Assembly (NCBI GenBank): GCA_902785605.1
Contig: CACZZL010000016.1
Span: forward strand, 1-62,499
Direction: 5' to 3'
Length of the DNA: 62,499 nucleotides
Source of the DNA: an uncultured Bacteroidales bacterium
GTDB taxonomy: Bacteria; Bacteroidota; Bacteroidia; Bacteroidales; Paludibacteraceae
The notes under the pieces were generated by a model. It saw nothing but the letters and a program-made list of their open reading frames with translations. It was not told the origin of the DNA and made no database searches. The position numbers were made by a program, and so were the translations under genes. Position 1 is the stretch's first letter; the number at the start of each line of letters is the position of its first letter. Shown here in pieces: positions 41,948-50,830 of the stretch.

Positions 41948-41979
41948 CAAAGTTACAAAAAAAATATCAAACTGCCAAA
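41948..41979 (-). promoter_or_regulatory. Promoter of the M6-C10 protease operon
   Basis: TTTG (41979-41976), a 20-bp spacer and TAACTTTG (41955-41948) on the minus strand; the ATG is 8 bp downstream. Confidence 0.8.
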
Positions 41980-42003
41980 TATTTCTCTTTTTTTGTGTCA
42001 AAA

Positions 42004-42033
42004 ACTGAAAAAAGCCGCCTGATATCAGGCGGC
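42004..42033 (-). terminator. Terminator of the SusC/D operon
   Basis: GCCGCCTGATATCAGGCGGC (42014-42033) is a perfect 20-bp palindrome followed by TTTTTTC on the minus strand. Confidence 0.9.
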
Positions 42034-42055
42034 CTCTTTCACAAAGAACTTCGGA

Positions 42056-43252
42056 TTAGTGTTTGAAACGGAAAACGCGAACGTTCTTGTCTTGCATTTG
42101 CTTCTCAAGGCTGGCCTTCAGTGCCGGGTTCTCGCTGATCACCGGTACCTGAATCGGCTTGAGAGCAGCTGCCTCGTCTGCCGACGGAAGCTCACCGTAG
42201 ATCGAAGTGATCTGCTCGCTCCAGTGAATGTCCTCGTCAACGAGACTGAGCGTTTCGTCCTCATTCTCCTCAATCTTCATACCAAAAGTGTAGTCCAGCG
42301 GAGTGTACTTAGCTACACAGTAGTCGATACCGCACATGTACTTCGAAGCAGGGAATACATTATTCAGAGACACGATGGCCTCGTCACATACTGCATCCGG
42401 AATATAGCTGCCGTAGTAGCCCTCTGCCTCAGCATTGTACTCATACGAATTCAGGGTAGCACCCTCGAACAACTCACCGGCTGCTTTCAGATACGTGCTG
42501 TAATCTCCTTTTTCGTTGTATGCGGCAACGAACTGCTTCATCTGGTTCACATACTCAGCCTCGTCCGAGATCTTACCCGGATGACCCTCTTTCATGTACT
42601 GGATGTCGTCAGTTACACCCCACTCGCCCAAGCAGAAGAGCGTACCTTTGTCGCGGTTGTTCAGATAAGCGGTAGCGTAGTACATCGGAGCTTGGATCTC
42701 AATGATCACACCCTGCTCGGTACCGTCCAGATGACCGGAGTTGTTTACATAGAAACCGTCGCTGAACAAATCCAGTGTAGCCAGTGCCTTGTAAGCGTAG
42801 TAGGTCTCACCCGACGATGCCTGGATCGTATCTACTTTGTACTCACCGGTCTCCGGATCCAGCGCATACGTTGTATCCGCGTCCCCAACGAAAGCACCTG
42901 TGAACAGAAGAGCCTCCATGTACGTCTTAACCGATACGTGGCAGGAGTCCTTCGCCTCACCTACAGAAGCGTAGATGTAGCACTCACCGTAAGCAACGGC
43001 ATCCACTACACCGCGGTTGGTAACAACGGCGATCGTTGTGTCGCTACTGCTCCATACAACGGTTGCACTCGGATCTGCCGGACTCAGCGTTGCGCTCAAA
43101 CGAACACTCGGCTCAACCTCGGTCAGAACAACCTCATGAGGATTAATCGTGATGGTTACATCACCCGTAGGTTTGTCGGGATCGTTACCCTTACATCCTA
43201 CAAAACATGCTGCACCTGCTAACAGGGCTGCGAACAAAATTTGCTTTTTCAT
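42056..43252 (-). CDS. Surface lipoprotein with bacterial Ig-like domain
   Basis: About 398 residues from ATG 43252 (MKKQILFAALLAGAACFVGC); a start four codons upstream is possible. The lipobox is GAACFVGC. Residues of about 25-110 form a Big_2 Ig-like domain (VSVRLSATLSPADPSA-type, TVVWSSSDTTIAVVTNRGVV). The rest is unassigned; it contains many acidic and aromatic residues. As the third gene behind SusC and SusD it is probably a ligand-binding outer-surface lipoprotein, the SusE-like position. The substrate is unknown: no enzyme or regulator is in the operon. Confidence 0.75.
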   Translation of the reverse strand: MKKQILFAALLAGAACFVGCKGNDPDKPTGDVTITINPHEVVLTEVEPSVRLSATLSPADPSATVVWSSSDTTIAVVTNRGVVDAVAYGECYIYASVGEAKDSCHVSVKTYMEALLFTGAFVGDADTTYALDPETGEYKVDTIQASSGETYYAYKALATLDLFSDGFYVNNSGHLDGTEQGVIIEIQAPMYYATAYLNNRDKGTLFCLGEWGVTDDIQYMKEGHPGKISDEAEYVNQMKQFVAAYNEKGDYSTYLKAAGELFEGATLNSYEYNAEAEGYYGSYIPDAVCDEAIVSLNNVFPASKYMCGIDYCVAKYTPLDYTFGMKIEENEDETLSLVDEDIHWSEQITSIYGELPSADEAAALKPIQVPVISENPALKASLEKQMQDKNVRVFRFKH

Positions 43253-43282
43253 AACTTGAATCATTTTTTTAAGTTAATATGC

Positions 43283-44986
43283 TTACTTTATGATAACCCG
43301 CTTCGGGGCATTGGTTGTCGTGTTAATAGACGGGTTGTACGAACTCTCCGAACTCGGCATCTGGAATGTGTACTCCGGTCCCGGCTCGATGTCAGCTCCT
43401 CCATTGGCACTGTGGTTAGCACCGCGTTTGCGCTTCGTGTTACCCTGTACCTCAGCAGCCAGACGACGGAAGGTCTGCAGGCCGTATCCTTCACCCCACA
43501 TCTCAACACGCCAGTTATACTCAATCGCTGCCAACAGATTGGTGTGGTTCAGACCACTCTTCCAGGCGCTGTACTCGCTGTCCATACCGGTCGCAACACG
43601 CTCGTCCGTGATCGCGCACAGATATGTGATCGCATCGGCGTCGTTCTTCAGACGATAGCTGGCCTCGGCCGCAATCAGGTACATCGATTCAATACGCATG
43701 AACACGTTGTCGCTCAACCACTCACGGTCAATATCATCCGACTTGGTCGAATAGCGGTTAGCAGCCGAGAAGAACTTACCGTCCGGGCAGTACTTATACG
43801 TAGCGTTCACCGAACCGTCGTTGAACCATCCCTTACGGGCATCGTAGTCCGGAATCAGGTTATACAGGTTCTCGTCAATCGCTTTCGTGTCACCGGCCCA
43901 GGCGTAACTGTACGAGTGGATATCCACCTGACCGAAGAACGAAGCCAAACCGCCAGCTGTCTCTACCGTCACATCCTGACCCCACATCCACGAGTTGTTG
44001 TTGATGTTGTTGAAACCGGTCTCGAGCAGATCGTTTCTCGACAGGACGGTGGCCGTCGTGCTGCTGATAGCCAACAGCGCATAGTCACGGGCATTGGTGT
44101 ACGCGTTCGTGAACGACTCACCGTGTCCGTTCGTCTTACCTTTGTTCAGGTACGAGTAAGCCAATATACCGGCTGCTATACTCTTGTCAACCGCCAACTT
44201 CGAACCGCGCTGAACCTCCGAGAAAGCTGTGAAATAATCGATCGCGTTCGTCAAATCGCTCTCTACCTGTGCATATACCTGACCCATCGTAGCCAAGGGT
44301 TGTGCAGCCTCCATGTTGTTCTCGTTATACAACGGGAAACACAATTCGGTATCGAAATCATTGATATCCTTCGACACTTCGCAGTACAGCATCAACAGGT
44401 TGCTGTAGATGTATCCGCGCATCGTCAACGCTTGTGCGTAGCAGTTAGCCAACTCCGACTCGGTCTCCGTGTACGTAGCCAAGGTGTCACCGGCTGCATC
44501 GATCGTGTAATACACGATGCTGCTGCCTTTGGTGTTCACCGTGTTCGGCAGACCGCATACAGCGACACGCTTGATCACATTGTCAGCCGAAGCGCTGTTA
44601 CCGCCTTGGGCGGCGAACAACACCGCGTTCACGTTGTGAAGCATACTATAGTAGTAGTACCAGATATATGCCGTACGACCCGTACGACCCTGGCCCTGCT
44701 CGTCCGTGTAGAACCAACCGTAGGTGTAGTTCGTCAGTGCCATATCACCGCACATCAGATCACCGTACATATCGATCGAACGCTTACCGAACGCGTCATG
44801 ATCACTCACCGAGTACATCATCGAGTAGATACCGCGCATCGAACCCTCCAACTGATTCGCCAGTTGCTCGTATTGACCTTGTGTGATGGTCGATCCGTAC
44901 GGATCACGGGTCAGGAAACTGTCCCCGCAAGATACCATCACGGCTGCACTAAACAGTACAATTGCTATTCTATATACATTTTTCAT
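43283..44986 (-). CDS. SusD/RagB-family nutrient-binding lipoprotein
   Basis: A 567-residue protein with lipobox AAVMVSC (C20). The helical TPR-like SusD fold is visible in NQLEGSMRGIYSMMYSVSDH, YYYYSMLHNVNAVLFAAQG and the C-terminal RLKNDADAITYLCAITDERV, with YNWRVEMWGEGYGLQTFRRL typical of SusD. It works with the SusC porin as a hinged lid. It lies between susC and the Ig-like lipoprotein gene. Confidence 0.95.
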   Translation of the reverse strand: MKNVYRIAIVLFSAAVMVSCGDSFLTRDPYGSTITQGQYEQLANQLEGSMRGIYSMMYSVSDHDAFGKRSIDMYGDLMCGDMALTNYTYGWFYTDEQGQGRTGRTAYIWYYYYSMLHNVNAVLFAAQGGNSASADNVIKRVAVCGLPNTVNTKGSSIVYYTIDAAGDTLATYTETESELANCYAQALTMRGYIYSNLLMLYCEVSKDINDFDTELCFPLYNENNMEAAQPLATMGQVYAQVESDLTNAIDYFTAFSEVQRGSKLAVDKSIAAGILAYSYLNKGKTNGHGESFTNAYTNARDYALLAISSTTATVLSRNDLLETGFNNINNNSWMWGQDVTVETAGGLASFFGQVDIHSYSYAWAGDTKAIDENLYNLIPDYDARKGWFNDGSVNATYKYCPDGKFFSAANRYSTKSDDIDREWLSDNVFMRIESMYLIAAEASYRLKNDADAITYLCAITDERVATGMDSEYSAWKSGLNHTNLLAAIEYNWRVEMWGEGYGLQTFRRLAAEVQGNTKRKRGANHSANGGADIEPGPEYTFQMPSSESSYNPSINTTTNAPKRVIIK

Positions 44987-45004
44987 ATTCGTTCCTCCTT
45001 TGTT

Positions 45005-48000
45005 TTAGAATTGGAATTTGATACCGCCCATAACTGTGGACAGCGGAGTGTACTGATAGGAGTCCGATGTACCGGTGAAACTTGCCATCGGGTTGTAACC
45101 GCGACGAGCCGAAGCCAATGCGATGTTATCAGCCGATACATAGATGTCCATCGATTTGAACTTGATCTTCTCCATCCATTTCTTCGGGAATTTATAACCC
45201 ACGCGGATGTTGTTCAGACTCAGGAACGACAGGCTGGTCAAGAAACGGGTCGAAGCCATGTTCGCATACAAATCCGCACCGTTGCTCAGACGCGGAACAG
45301 CGTTCACACCCTGTGCTACCACAGCGGCTTTCTGCTCGTCCGTCATCAGCGAGTTCCATGCATTACGCATATCTACGTGCCAGTTACATTTACCGATCTT
45401 GTCACTGTTCATCAACTCCGCATAAACCACATCGTATCCGTATCCGCCGATACCGTACGAACAGGTTGCAGACAGCGAGAAGCCGTGTACTTCCAAATCA
45501 ATTCCGAAACCACCGGCAAAACCCGGAATACGGCTCTTGCCAACATAGTTACTACCTGCGTAGCGGGAGTCATTACCGGAGATCAACTGAGTCGCCAGCA
45601 CATCCTCCACTTTCTTGCCCGGGTAGTATTTCTGCATATACTCATATACGTTCGCCACGTAGTTGTTACCCGAACGACCGTAGATCTGCAGGTTGTCAGC
45701 GCTGTTCGCACCACCGAATCCACCCAGACTCGGGTCGTAGTAACCTACGTACTGCGCTTCACCCTTCTCGTTGATACCGGCGTACTCCGGCAGGTTCCAG
45801 TCGTACGGGCTGTGACCTACTGCCAGCGAACCGGCCATGATCATGTCCTCATCCGTCTCCAGATACTCCGGCAACTTGGTGATCTTGTGCGAGTAGTGAG
45901 CTCCGTTCACACGGATATCCAACTTCACATTACGCATATCCACTGCGTGGATGTCGAACTGCAACTCCACACCCTGGTTCTGCATCGCACCACCGTTGAT
46001 AGGTACCGACGAGTAACCCAGCGACGGAGCTACCGGACGATAGAACAACATGTTGTCCGTGTATTTCCAGAAGTAGTCGATCTCTGCGTCTACGTACTTG
46101 TTGATACCGAATTCCAAACCGAGGTCAATGATCTGACTACGCTCCCAGGTCAGGTCCGGACTACCCTTCTGTGCCCATACGTAACCAACCTCACCGTCCA
46201 CATACTCAACCGAGTACAGGTCTTGGAACAGCTGGGTCGAGATACCGCCTTGGTTACCTAACACACCCCAGCTCAGACGTAACTTACCGTCTTTCAACCA
46301 ATCTTTCGCACCTTCCATGAACGTCTCGTTGGTGAACATCCACGTCGCACCTACCGATCCGAAGTGACCCCAACGGTGACCCTTGGCGAACTTACTCGAA
46401 CCGTCGGCACGGTAGTTACCGGTGATACCGTAGCGCTCGTTGTAGATATACGATACCGTTGCCAGGTACGACTCCAATGCCGTCGAGTTGGTGGCCGAAG
46501 TGATCGTCGTGTTCTGGATGGCGTTACCCAACTCCAGCGCGTTCTCACCTTCCGGTACCGCTACGTGGCTCTTCGATCCGTAGGTCCACGAACTGCGGGC
46601 TACCTGCGTCTCGTGACCGACCATCGCACGAATCGAGTGCTCGTTGAATGTCTTGTTGTACTCCAACAACTGCTGTGCTGTGATCCACATCTGCTCGTCT
46701 TGCTCTACCGCAATACGACCGATACCGCCTGCATCACCGTAGTAGGGGTTCGTGAACTCCGACTCCTTCGCACCGCGGTACTGCAGGTTGGCGTTGATCG
46801 TTAACTTCAAGTCTTTGTACAACTTGAACTCCAACGAACCACCGGCCATCACATAGTGCTGAACGATGTTATCACGGTCATAACGGAGCGAACCCGCCGG
46901 GTTGATACCCGAACCGAACGGACGGCCATAACCCTCGAACATACCGTAGTCATACGCATTACCGCCTGTCTTCGGATCCACCTGAATACTGCCGTCTGCG
47001 TTATACAGGAATACCGGGAACACCGGTGCCATCTGGTTCACATACACGAAACCGCTGTTCATGTTGTCACCCTGACCGGCTCTGTTCTGAACCGAATAGG
47101 TGTACGCCATGTTCACGTTTCCTTTCAACCATTTCTTCGGCTGGAAGTCCACGTTGCTACGTACCGTAAAACGATCGTAAGTCGAACCGATATAGTAACC
47201 TTCGTCTTTCAAATAACCGATAGACGTGAAGTACGTCGTCTTCTCTGTACCGCCGGAGATCTTCACCGTTGCGTCGAACTTCTGACCAACGCGGAAGATC
47301 GCGTCGCGCCAACTCAACAGGTTGTCCATGCCCGGTTTGTACTGGATGCCGTCTTCTGCGCCCAGGAACTTACCGTTGTTACCAATCAACTTCGTACCGG
47401 TCGGGTTCGTGTTGATCGTACCGTCCGGGTTCACGATCTGCCATAGGTTATACGGCTCCGGAATACCCTTCGGACCAAACAGCATGTTACCTGCGTCCGT
47501 AGCCTTACCGGTCTCCGTAGCACGCGAGCTGGCGTTATACAAACTCATCCATGCCATCTCCACAAACTCCTGCGGATCGGTGATCACGTCGTACATCGGC
47601 AACAGACGCATGTTGGCACCGTACTTGATATCGACATCAATGCGGCCCTGCTCACCCGACGTACCTTTCTTGGTCGTGATCACGATCACACCGTTCGCAC
47701 CGCGGCTACCGTACAGAGACGTAGCGGTCGCGTCCTTCAGAATAGTGGTGCTCGCGATATCGCCCGGATCAATCGTTGAGATATACGCTGCCTCGTACGG
47801 CACACCGTCCACGATATACAACGGAGCGGAACTGGCATTGAGCGAACCGATACCACGGATACGTACACTCGCTGCTTCACCCGGCTGACCCGTAGTGGTC
47901 ACAACCTGTACACCGGCTACCTCACCGGCCAATGCCTTCGAGATCTCGGTTGGACTCTTCTTCTCGATATCATCCGCGTTCACCGCCTGAGCCGATCCCG

Positions 48001-48340
48001 CAAACGATCCTTTGCTGACGTTACCGTAACCGGTCACAACGACCTCTTGAATAACCTCGCTGTTCTCCTGCAGCACAATGCGCAGGTTCTTACCCACAGC
48101 TACCTCTTGGGTGGCCATTCCCACAAAACTAACGATCAGCGTCTTCACAGACTCCGATACGCTCATCTCGAACGAACCGTCAATGTCCGAGATCGTACCT
48201 TGTGTGGTACCCTTGGCCTGGATGCTGGCACCGATAATCGCCTCACCCTTGCCGTCTACTACCACACCGCTTACTTGCTGATCAGCGTAGATGCCTAAGC
48301 TGAGCGCAACAAGAAACAAAAGTGTAAAAATCTTTTTCAT
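45005..48340 (-). CDS. SusC/RagA-family TonB-dependent outer-membrane porin
   Basis: A 1111-residue protein. Signal peptide 1-19. A carboxypeptidase-D-like domain follows (VSGVVVDGKGEAIIGASIQA), then the TonB box region EVIQEVVVTGYGNVSKG, the plug (PLYIVDGVPYEAAYISTIDP, TSLYGSRGANGVIVITTKKG) and a 22-strand barrel ending GGIKFQF. It imports oligomers in a TonB-dependent way. Substrate unassigned: amylases are not adjacent, and there are no glycosidases, sigma/anti-sigma or hybrid sensor genes next to it. Confidence 0.95.
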   Translation of the reverse strand: MKKIFTLLFLVALSLGIYADQQVSGVVVDGKGEAIIGASIQAKGTTQGTISDIDGSFEMSVSESVKTLIVSFVGMATQEVAVGKNLRIVLQENSEVIQEVVVTGYGNVSKGSFAGSAQAVNADDIEKKSPTEISKALAGEVAGVQVVTTTGQPGEAASVRIRGIGSLNASSAPLYIVDGVPYEAAYISTIDPGDIASTTILKDATATSLYGSRGANGVIVITTKKGTSGEQGRIDVDIKYGANMRLLPMYDVITDPQEFVEMAWMSLYNASSRATETGKATDAGNMLFGPKGIPEPYNLWQIVNPDGTINTNPTGTKLIGNNGKFLGAEDGIQYKPGMDNLLSWRDAIFRVGQKFDATVKISGGTEKTTYFTSIGYLKDEGYYIGSTYDRFTVRSNVDFQPKKWLKGNVNMAYTYSVQNRAGQGDNMNSGFVYVNQMAPVFPVFLYNADGSIQVDPKTGGNAYDYGMFEGYGRPFGSGINPAGSLRYDRDNIVQHYVMAGGSLEFKLYKDLKLTINANLQYRGAKESEFTNPYYGDAGGIGRIAVEQDEQMWITAQQLLEYNKTFNEHSIRAMVGHETQVARSSWTYGSKSHVAVPEGENALELGNAIQNTTITSATNSTALESYLATVSYIYNERYGITGNYRADGSSKFAKGHRWGHFGSVGATWMFTNETFMEGAKDWLKDGKLRLSWGVLGNQGGISTQLFQDLYSVEYVDGEVGYVWAQKGSPDLTWERSQIIDLGLEFGINKYVDAEIDYFWKYTDNMLFYRPVAPSLGYSSVPINGGAMQNQGVELQFDIHAVDMRNVKLDIRVNGAHYSHKITKLPEYLETDEDMIMAGSLAVGHSPYDWNLPEYAGINEKGEAQYVGYYDPSLGGFGGANSADNLQIYGRSGNNYVANVYEYMQKYYPGKKVEDVLATQLISGNDSRYAGSNYVGKSRIPGFAGGFGIDLEVHGFSLSATCSYGIGGYGYDVVYAELMNSDKIGKCNWHVDMRNAWNSLMTDEQKAAVVAQGVNAVPRLSNGADLYANMASTRFLTSLSFLSLNNIRVGYKFPKKWMEKIKFKSMDIYVSADNIALASARRGYNPMASFTGTSDSYQYTPLSTVMGGIKFQF

Positions 48341-48400
48341 TGTTTGTTATTATATATATTTTATTAATGTTTACGTACGCGTATAATACGAAAAATCGCA

Positions 48401-48432
48401 CAAAGGTACGACTTTTTTTTGATATGACCAAA
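48401..48432 (-). promoter_or_regulatory. Promoter of the SusC/D operon
   Basis: TTTG (48432-48429), a 20-bp spacer and TACCTTTG (48408-48401) on the minus strand, about 60 bp before the susC-like start. Confidence 0.85.
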
Positions 48433-48502
48433 TATTTTGGCCAAAAAATGCTAAAATTCTTGAAAATTATCAGTTTTTCTTACATTTTTGACATTTTTGT
48501 CG

Positions 48503-49744
48503 TCATTCATATGTCAAAATGTAAGTATTCGAGACTTCGAACAACTCTTGTGCAATTTGTTGCAACCGACGGGCATCCGTTTGTTCAATCTTTCGCATCG
48601 TCTCTTCCCATTCCGGGGCATAACCGCGGTACAAAACGGACTTGGCCAAACTCAACGCACTGTTCTCCTGATTCTGCGCAGAGATCGCCAACTGACCGCG
48701 TAACTGCACCAACGCATGACGCAGCGCCGCGTCCGAAAGCGGCGTGTCCCTCAGCTTGTCCAATTCCTTACGAACCAGCGAATGACTCAAGCTGTAGTCC
48801 TCCGGGTCACACGCCCAATAGACGCACCAATACCCCGTGTCACTCAGCGGTGTGTAGGTCGACTCCACGGTATAAACGAGCCCTTTTGCTTCGCGCAAAC
48901 TCAGGTTCAGACGGCTGTTCAGGCTTCCGCCGCCTAAGATATTATTCAGCAGAAACATCCCCAACTGATCCTCATGACCGATCGGGTACGCCCTGCCGCC
49001 TAACATCGCATGCACCTGATGCGTATGTTTCTTATAACTCGCCTGCCGCTCTGCGGCAAACGGAGTGCTTCCTTTCGCCTTTAACCTTTCGCCTCTCGCC
49101 TTTATCCCCCCGAACTCCTTTTCCGCCAACCGGAAGAACCGCTCCGGCTTCACATTGCCCTGACAGAACACCACCATCCGATCCGGGGTGTAGTTGCGCT
49201 CCATCCACCGCTTTGCGTAGTCCGGCTTCGAAGACAGGTGTTTCAGCGTCTTTTTGGTGCCTAAGATAGGCTGCGCCAAGGGGCTGCCGGCAAACACCAA
49301 TCCCTCAAAATCATCGTAGATCAATTCGCTCGGCTGGTCGTTGTAACTCTCGATCTCATCCAATATCACCATTCGCTCCTTGTCCGTCTCCTCTTTCTTG
49401 AAACTCGGCTCCAGCACCATCTCCGCAATCAAATGCAAGCTCAACTGCACGTGCTCGCACAGCGTCGCGGCGTAGAACGTGGTCTCCTCCTTCGTCGTGT
49501 ATGCATTCACTTCGCTTCCCACACCTTCCAGTGCCTGAATGATCTGACGGGCCGAATGGTGCGCTGTGCCCTTGAAAACACAGTGCTCGATATAATGCGC
49601 CATTCCGTTCTCTTCCGGCGCCTCATCCCGCGTACCGGCACCCACCATCACCCCCACATACGCTACCGGAGACGGGGTCTGTCGGTGCACAATTTTGACA
49701 CCGTTTGGCAAAATATGATAAAAAGTTTGCGAATTTACTTGCAT
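48503..49744 (-). CDS. M16-family zinc peptidase
   Basis: A 413-residue protein, half the length of pitrilysins, as in the processing-peptidase-type subgroup. The inverted zinc motif HYIEH is at 50-54 (NGMAHYIEHCVFKGTAHHSA) with the downstream Glu helix (VNAYTTKEETTFYA). The second domain begins at PLAQPILGTKKTLKH. No clear signal peptide. A heptad repeat block (49070-49106) codes GIKARGERLKAKGS in a loop between the domains. Its start overlaps the divergent tRNA-Leu promoter. Confidence 0.9.
   Translation of the reverse strand: MQVNSQTFYHILPNGVKIVHRQTPSPVAYVGVMVGAGTRDEAPEENGMAHYIEHCVFKGTAHHSARQIIQALEGVGSEVNAYTTKEETTFYAATLCEHVQLSLHLIAEMVLEPSFKKEETDKERMVILDEIESYNDQPSELIYDDFEGLVFAGSPLAQPILGTKKTLKHLSSKPDYAKRWMERNYTPDRMVVFCQGNVKPERFFRLAEKEFGGIKARGERLKAKGSTPFAAERQASYKKHTHQVHAMLGGRAYPIGHEDQLGMFLLNNILGGGSLNSRLNLSLREAKGLVYTVESTYTPLSDTGYWCVYWACDPEDYSLSHSLVRKELDKLRDTPLSDAALRHALVQLRGQLAISAQNQENSALSLAKSVLYRGYAPEWEETMRKIEQTDARRLQQIAQELFEVSNTYILTYE
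49070..49106 (-). repeat. Heptad repeat block inside the M16 peptidase gene
   Basis: Coding strand AAAGGCG, AGAGGCG, AAAGGTT, AAAGGCG, AAAGGA. It codes IKARGERLKAKGS. Confidence 0.9.
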
Positions 49745-49769
49745 ATTTCAAAAAAAAGCAGTAATTTTG
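49739..49769 (+). promoter_or_regulatory. Promoter of tRNA-Leu
   Basis: TTG (49739-49741), a 20-bp spacer ending TCA(8)GCAG, and TAATTTTG (49762-49769). Confidence 0.8.
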
Positions 49770-49800
49770 CACGAAATTTAACTCACCCCTCAATTGGGGA

Positions 49801-49830
49801 CCCCGAAAATTTTAATTTTTGGGGAGAGCG
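49801..49830 (+). promoter_or_regulatory. Conserved hairpin in the tRNA-Leu leader
   Basis: The 30 nt starting CCCCGAAAATTTT and ending GGGGAGAGCG are identical to the tRNA-Phe leader element (16684-16655, minus strand). The tRNA begins 67 nt downstream. Confidence 0.7.
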
Positions 49831-49897
49831 GAGGCACAAGTCGTCCCGTCGATTTAGCGGAGCGGTATCGACATCACGACCTTGTTGCCGAACGCGA

Positions 49898-49979
49898 GCG
49901 GCATTGGCGGAATTGGTAGACGCGCCAGACTTAGGATCTGGTTCCGAGAGGAGTGAAAGTTCGAGTCTTTTATGCCGCA
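49898..49979 (+). tRNA. tRNA-Leu (anticodon TAG)
   Basis: An 82-nt class II tRNA. Acceptor GCGGCAT pairs with ATGCCGC; the anticodon stem CCAGA/TCTGG encloses CTTAGGA with TAG. A long variable arm (TTCCGAGAGGAGT) and a T arm with TTCGAGT follow. CCA is not encoded. Its 3' end overlaps the last codons of mazG on the opposite strand by 10 bp. Confidence 0.95.
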
Positions 49980-50791
49980 TTCTTTGCTTCGTTCCAGAGC
50001 TCATCCATCTCGGCGAGCGTCATGTCCTTCAACTCCTTGCCTTGCTCTTTCGCCTTGGCTTCTACGTAATTGAATCGCCGAATGAACTTCAGGTTCGTCT
50101 GCTCCAGTGCATTATCCGGCCGGATCTTATAGAGTCGTGCGGCATTAATCAGTGCGAACAATACATCCCCGAATTCCGCTTCCATACATTCGCCATTCGC
50201 CCTTTCGCCATTCGCCTTTACTTCTTCTTCGAACTCTGCGATTTCTTCTTTGACTTTCGCCCACACATCCTCTTTCTTCTCCCAATCGAACCCCACATTC
50301 GCCACCTTGTCCTGAATCCGATACGCCTTCACCAAGCTCGGCAGACTGTCCGGTATACCGCCCAACACGGTCTTGTTCCCGCCTTTCTCCTTGAGCTTCA
50401 CCTGCTCCCACAGCTTACTCACCTCTTCAGCGTTTTCTACTTTTCCCGTAACCCGTAACCCCTCACCCGTAACCTCTCCATATACATGGGGATGGCGGTA
50501 TATCAATTTATCGCTAATCCGGTTACATACATCCGCGATATCGAATTCGCCGGTCTCACTTCCCATCTTGGCGTAGAACACGACGTGTAGCAGCACGTCC
50601 CCGAGCTCTTTGCTGATCTCGTTCATGTCGTGCCGCGAAATCGCCGTCGCCAATTCGTAGGTCTCCTCAATCGTGTTCTGCCGTAGGCTGTCGAAGGTCT
50701 GCTTGCGGTCCCACGGACATTTCTCCCTCAGGTCGTCCATGATATCCAACAACCGCCCGAACGCCTGTAATTGTTCTTCTCTCGTATGCAT
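49970..50791 (-). CDS. mazG: Nucleoside triphosphate pyrophosphohydrolase MazG
   Basis: A 273-residue protein that cleaves NTPs/dNTPs to monophosphates. Two MazG domains: REKCPWDRKQTFDSLRQNTI with EETYEL and ELGDVLLHVVFYA; then VKEEIAEFEEE and EAEFGDVLFALINAARLYKI. Two heptad blocks are inside: EVTGEGLRVTGK (50445-50480) just after HPHVYG, and EVKANGERANGE (50187-50221) in the second domain just before EAEFGD. Both are loop positions. It follows lpxH by 21 bp of 8-bp repeat. Confidence 0.95.
   Translation of the reverse strand: MHTREEQLQAFGRLLDIMDDLREKCPWDRKQTFDSLRQNTIEETYELATAISRHDMNEISKELGDVLLHVVFYAKMGSETGEFDIADVCNRISDKLIYRHPHVYGEVTGEGLRVTGKVENAEEVSKLWEQVKLKEKGGNKTVLGGIPDSLPSLVKAYRIQDKVANVGFDWEKKEDVWAKVKEEIAEFEEEVKANGERANGECMEAEFGDVLFALINAARLYKIRPDNALEQTNLKFIRRFNYVEAKAKEQGKELKDMTLAEMDELWNEAKNAA
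50187..50221 (-). repeat. Heptad repeat block inside mazG (1)
   Basis: Coding strand AAAGGCG, AATGGCG, AAAGGGCG, AATGGCG. It codes VKANGERANGE. Shares TAAAGGCGAATGGCGAA with a pepP block. Confidence 0.9.
50445..50480 (-). repeat. Heptad repeat block inside mazG (2)
   Basis: Coding strand GGTTACG, GGTGAGG, GGTTACG, GGTTACG, GG. It codes EVTGEGLRVTGK. Identical over 30 bp to the murE block but in the opposite orientation relative to the gene. Confidence 0.95.
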
Positions 50792-50796
50792 CTTCC

Positions 50797-50830
50797 CAAA
50801 TTCCCTAATTCACTAATTCCCTAATTCGTA
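50797..50830 (-). repeat. 8-bp repeat at the lpxH-mazG junction
   Basis: Plus strand ATTCCCTA, ATTCACTA, ATTCCCTA, ATTCG. It codes the last residues of LpxH (YELGN), supplies its TAG stop and fills the gap to mazG. Confidence 0.85.

Noticed and set aside
43241-46261. A 1006-codon open frame antisense to the SusD/SusC genes
   Set aside because: It mirrors the codon use of the real genes on the other strand, has no domain I recognise and crosses a clear gene boundary. The SusC and SusD products are complete.
43283-48340. SusC/D operon as the starch transporter
   Set aside because: No glycosidase, regulator or starch-specific feature links it to starch; it is far from the amylases and has a different type of surface proteins.
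16655-49830. The two identical 30-bp tRNA-leader elements as attachment-site repeats of a mobile island
   Set aside because: They are in opposite orientation, lie upstream rather than at the 3' end of the tRNAs, and the DNA between is mostly core genome.
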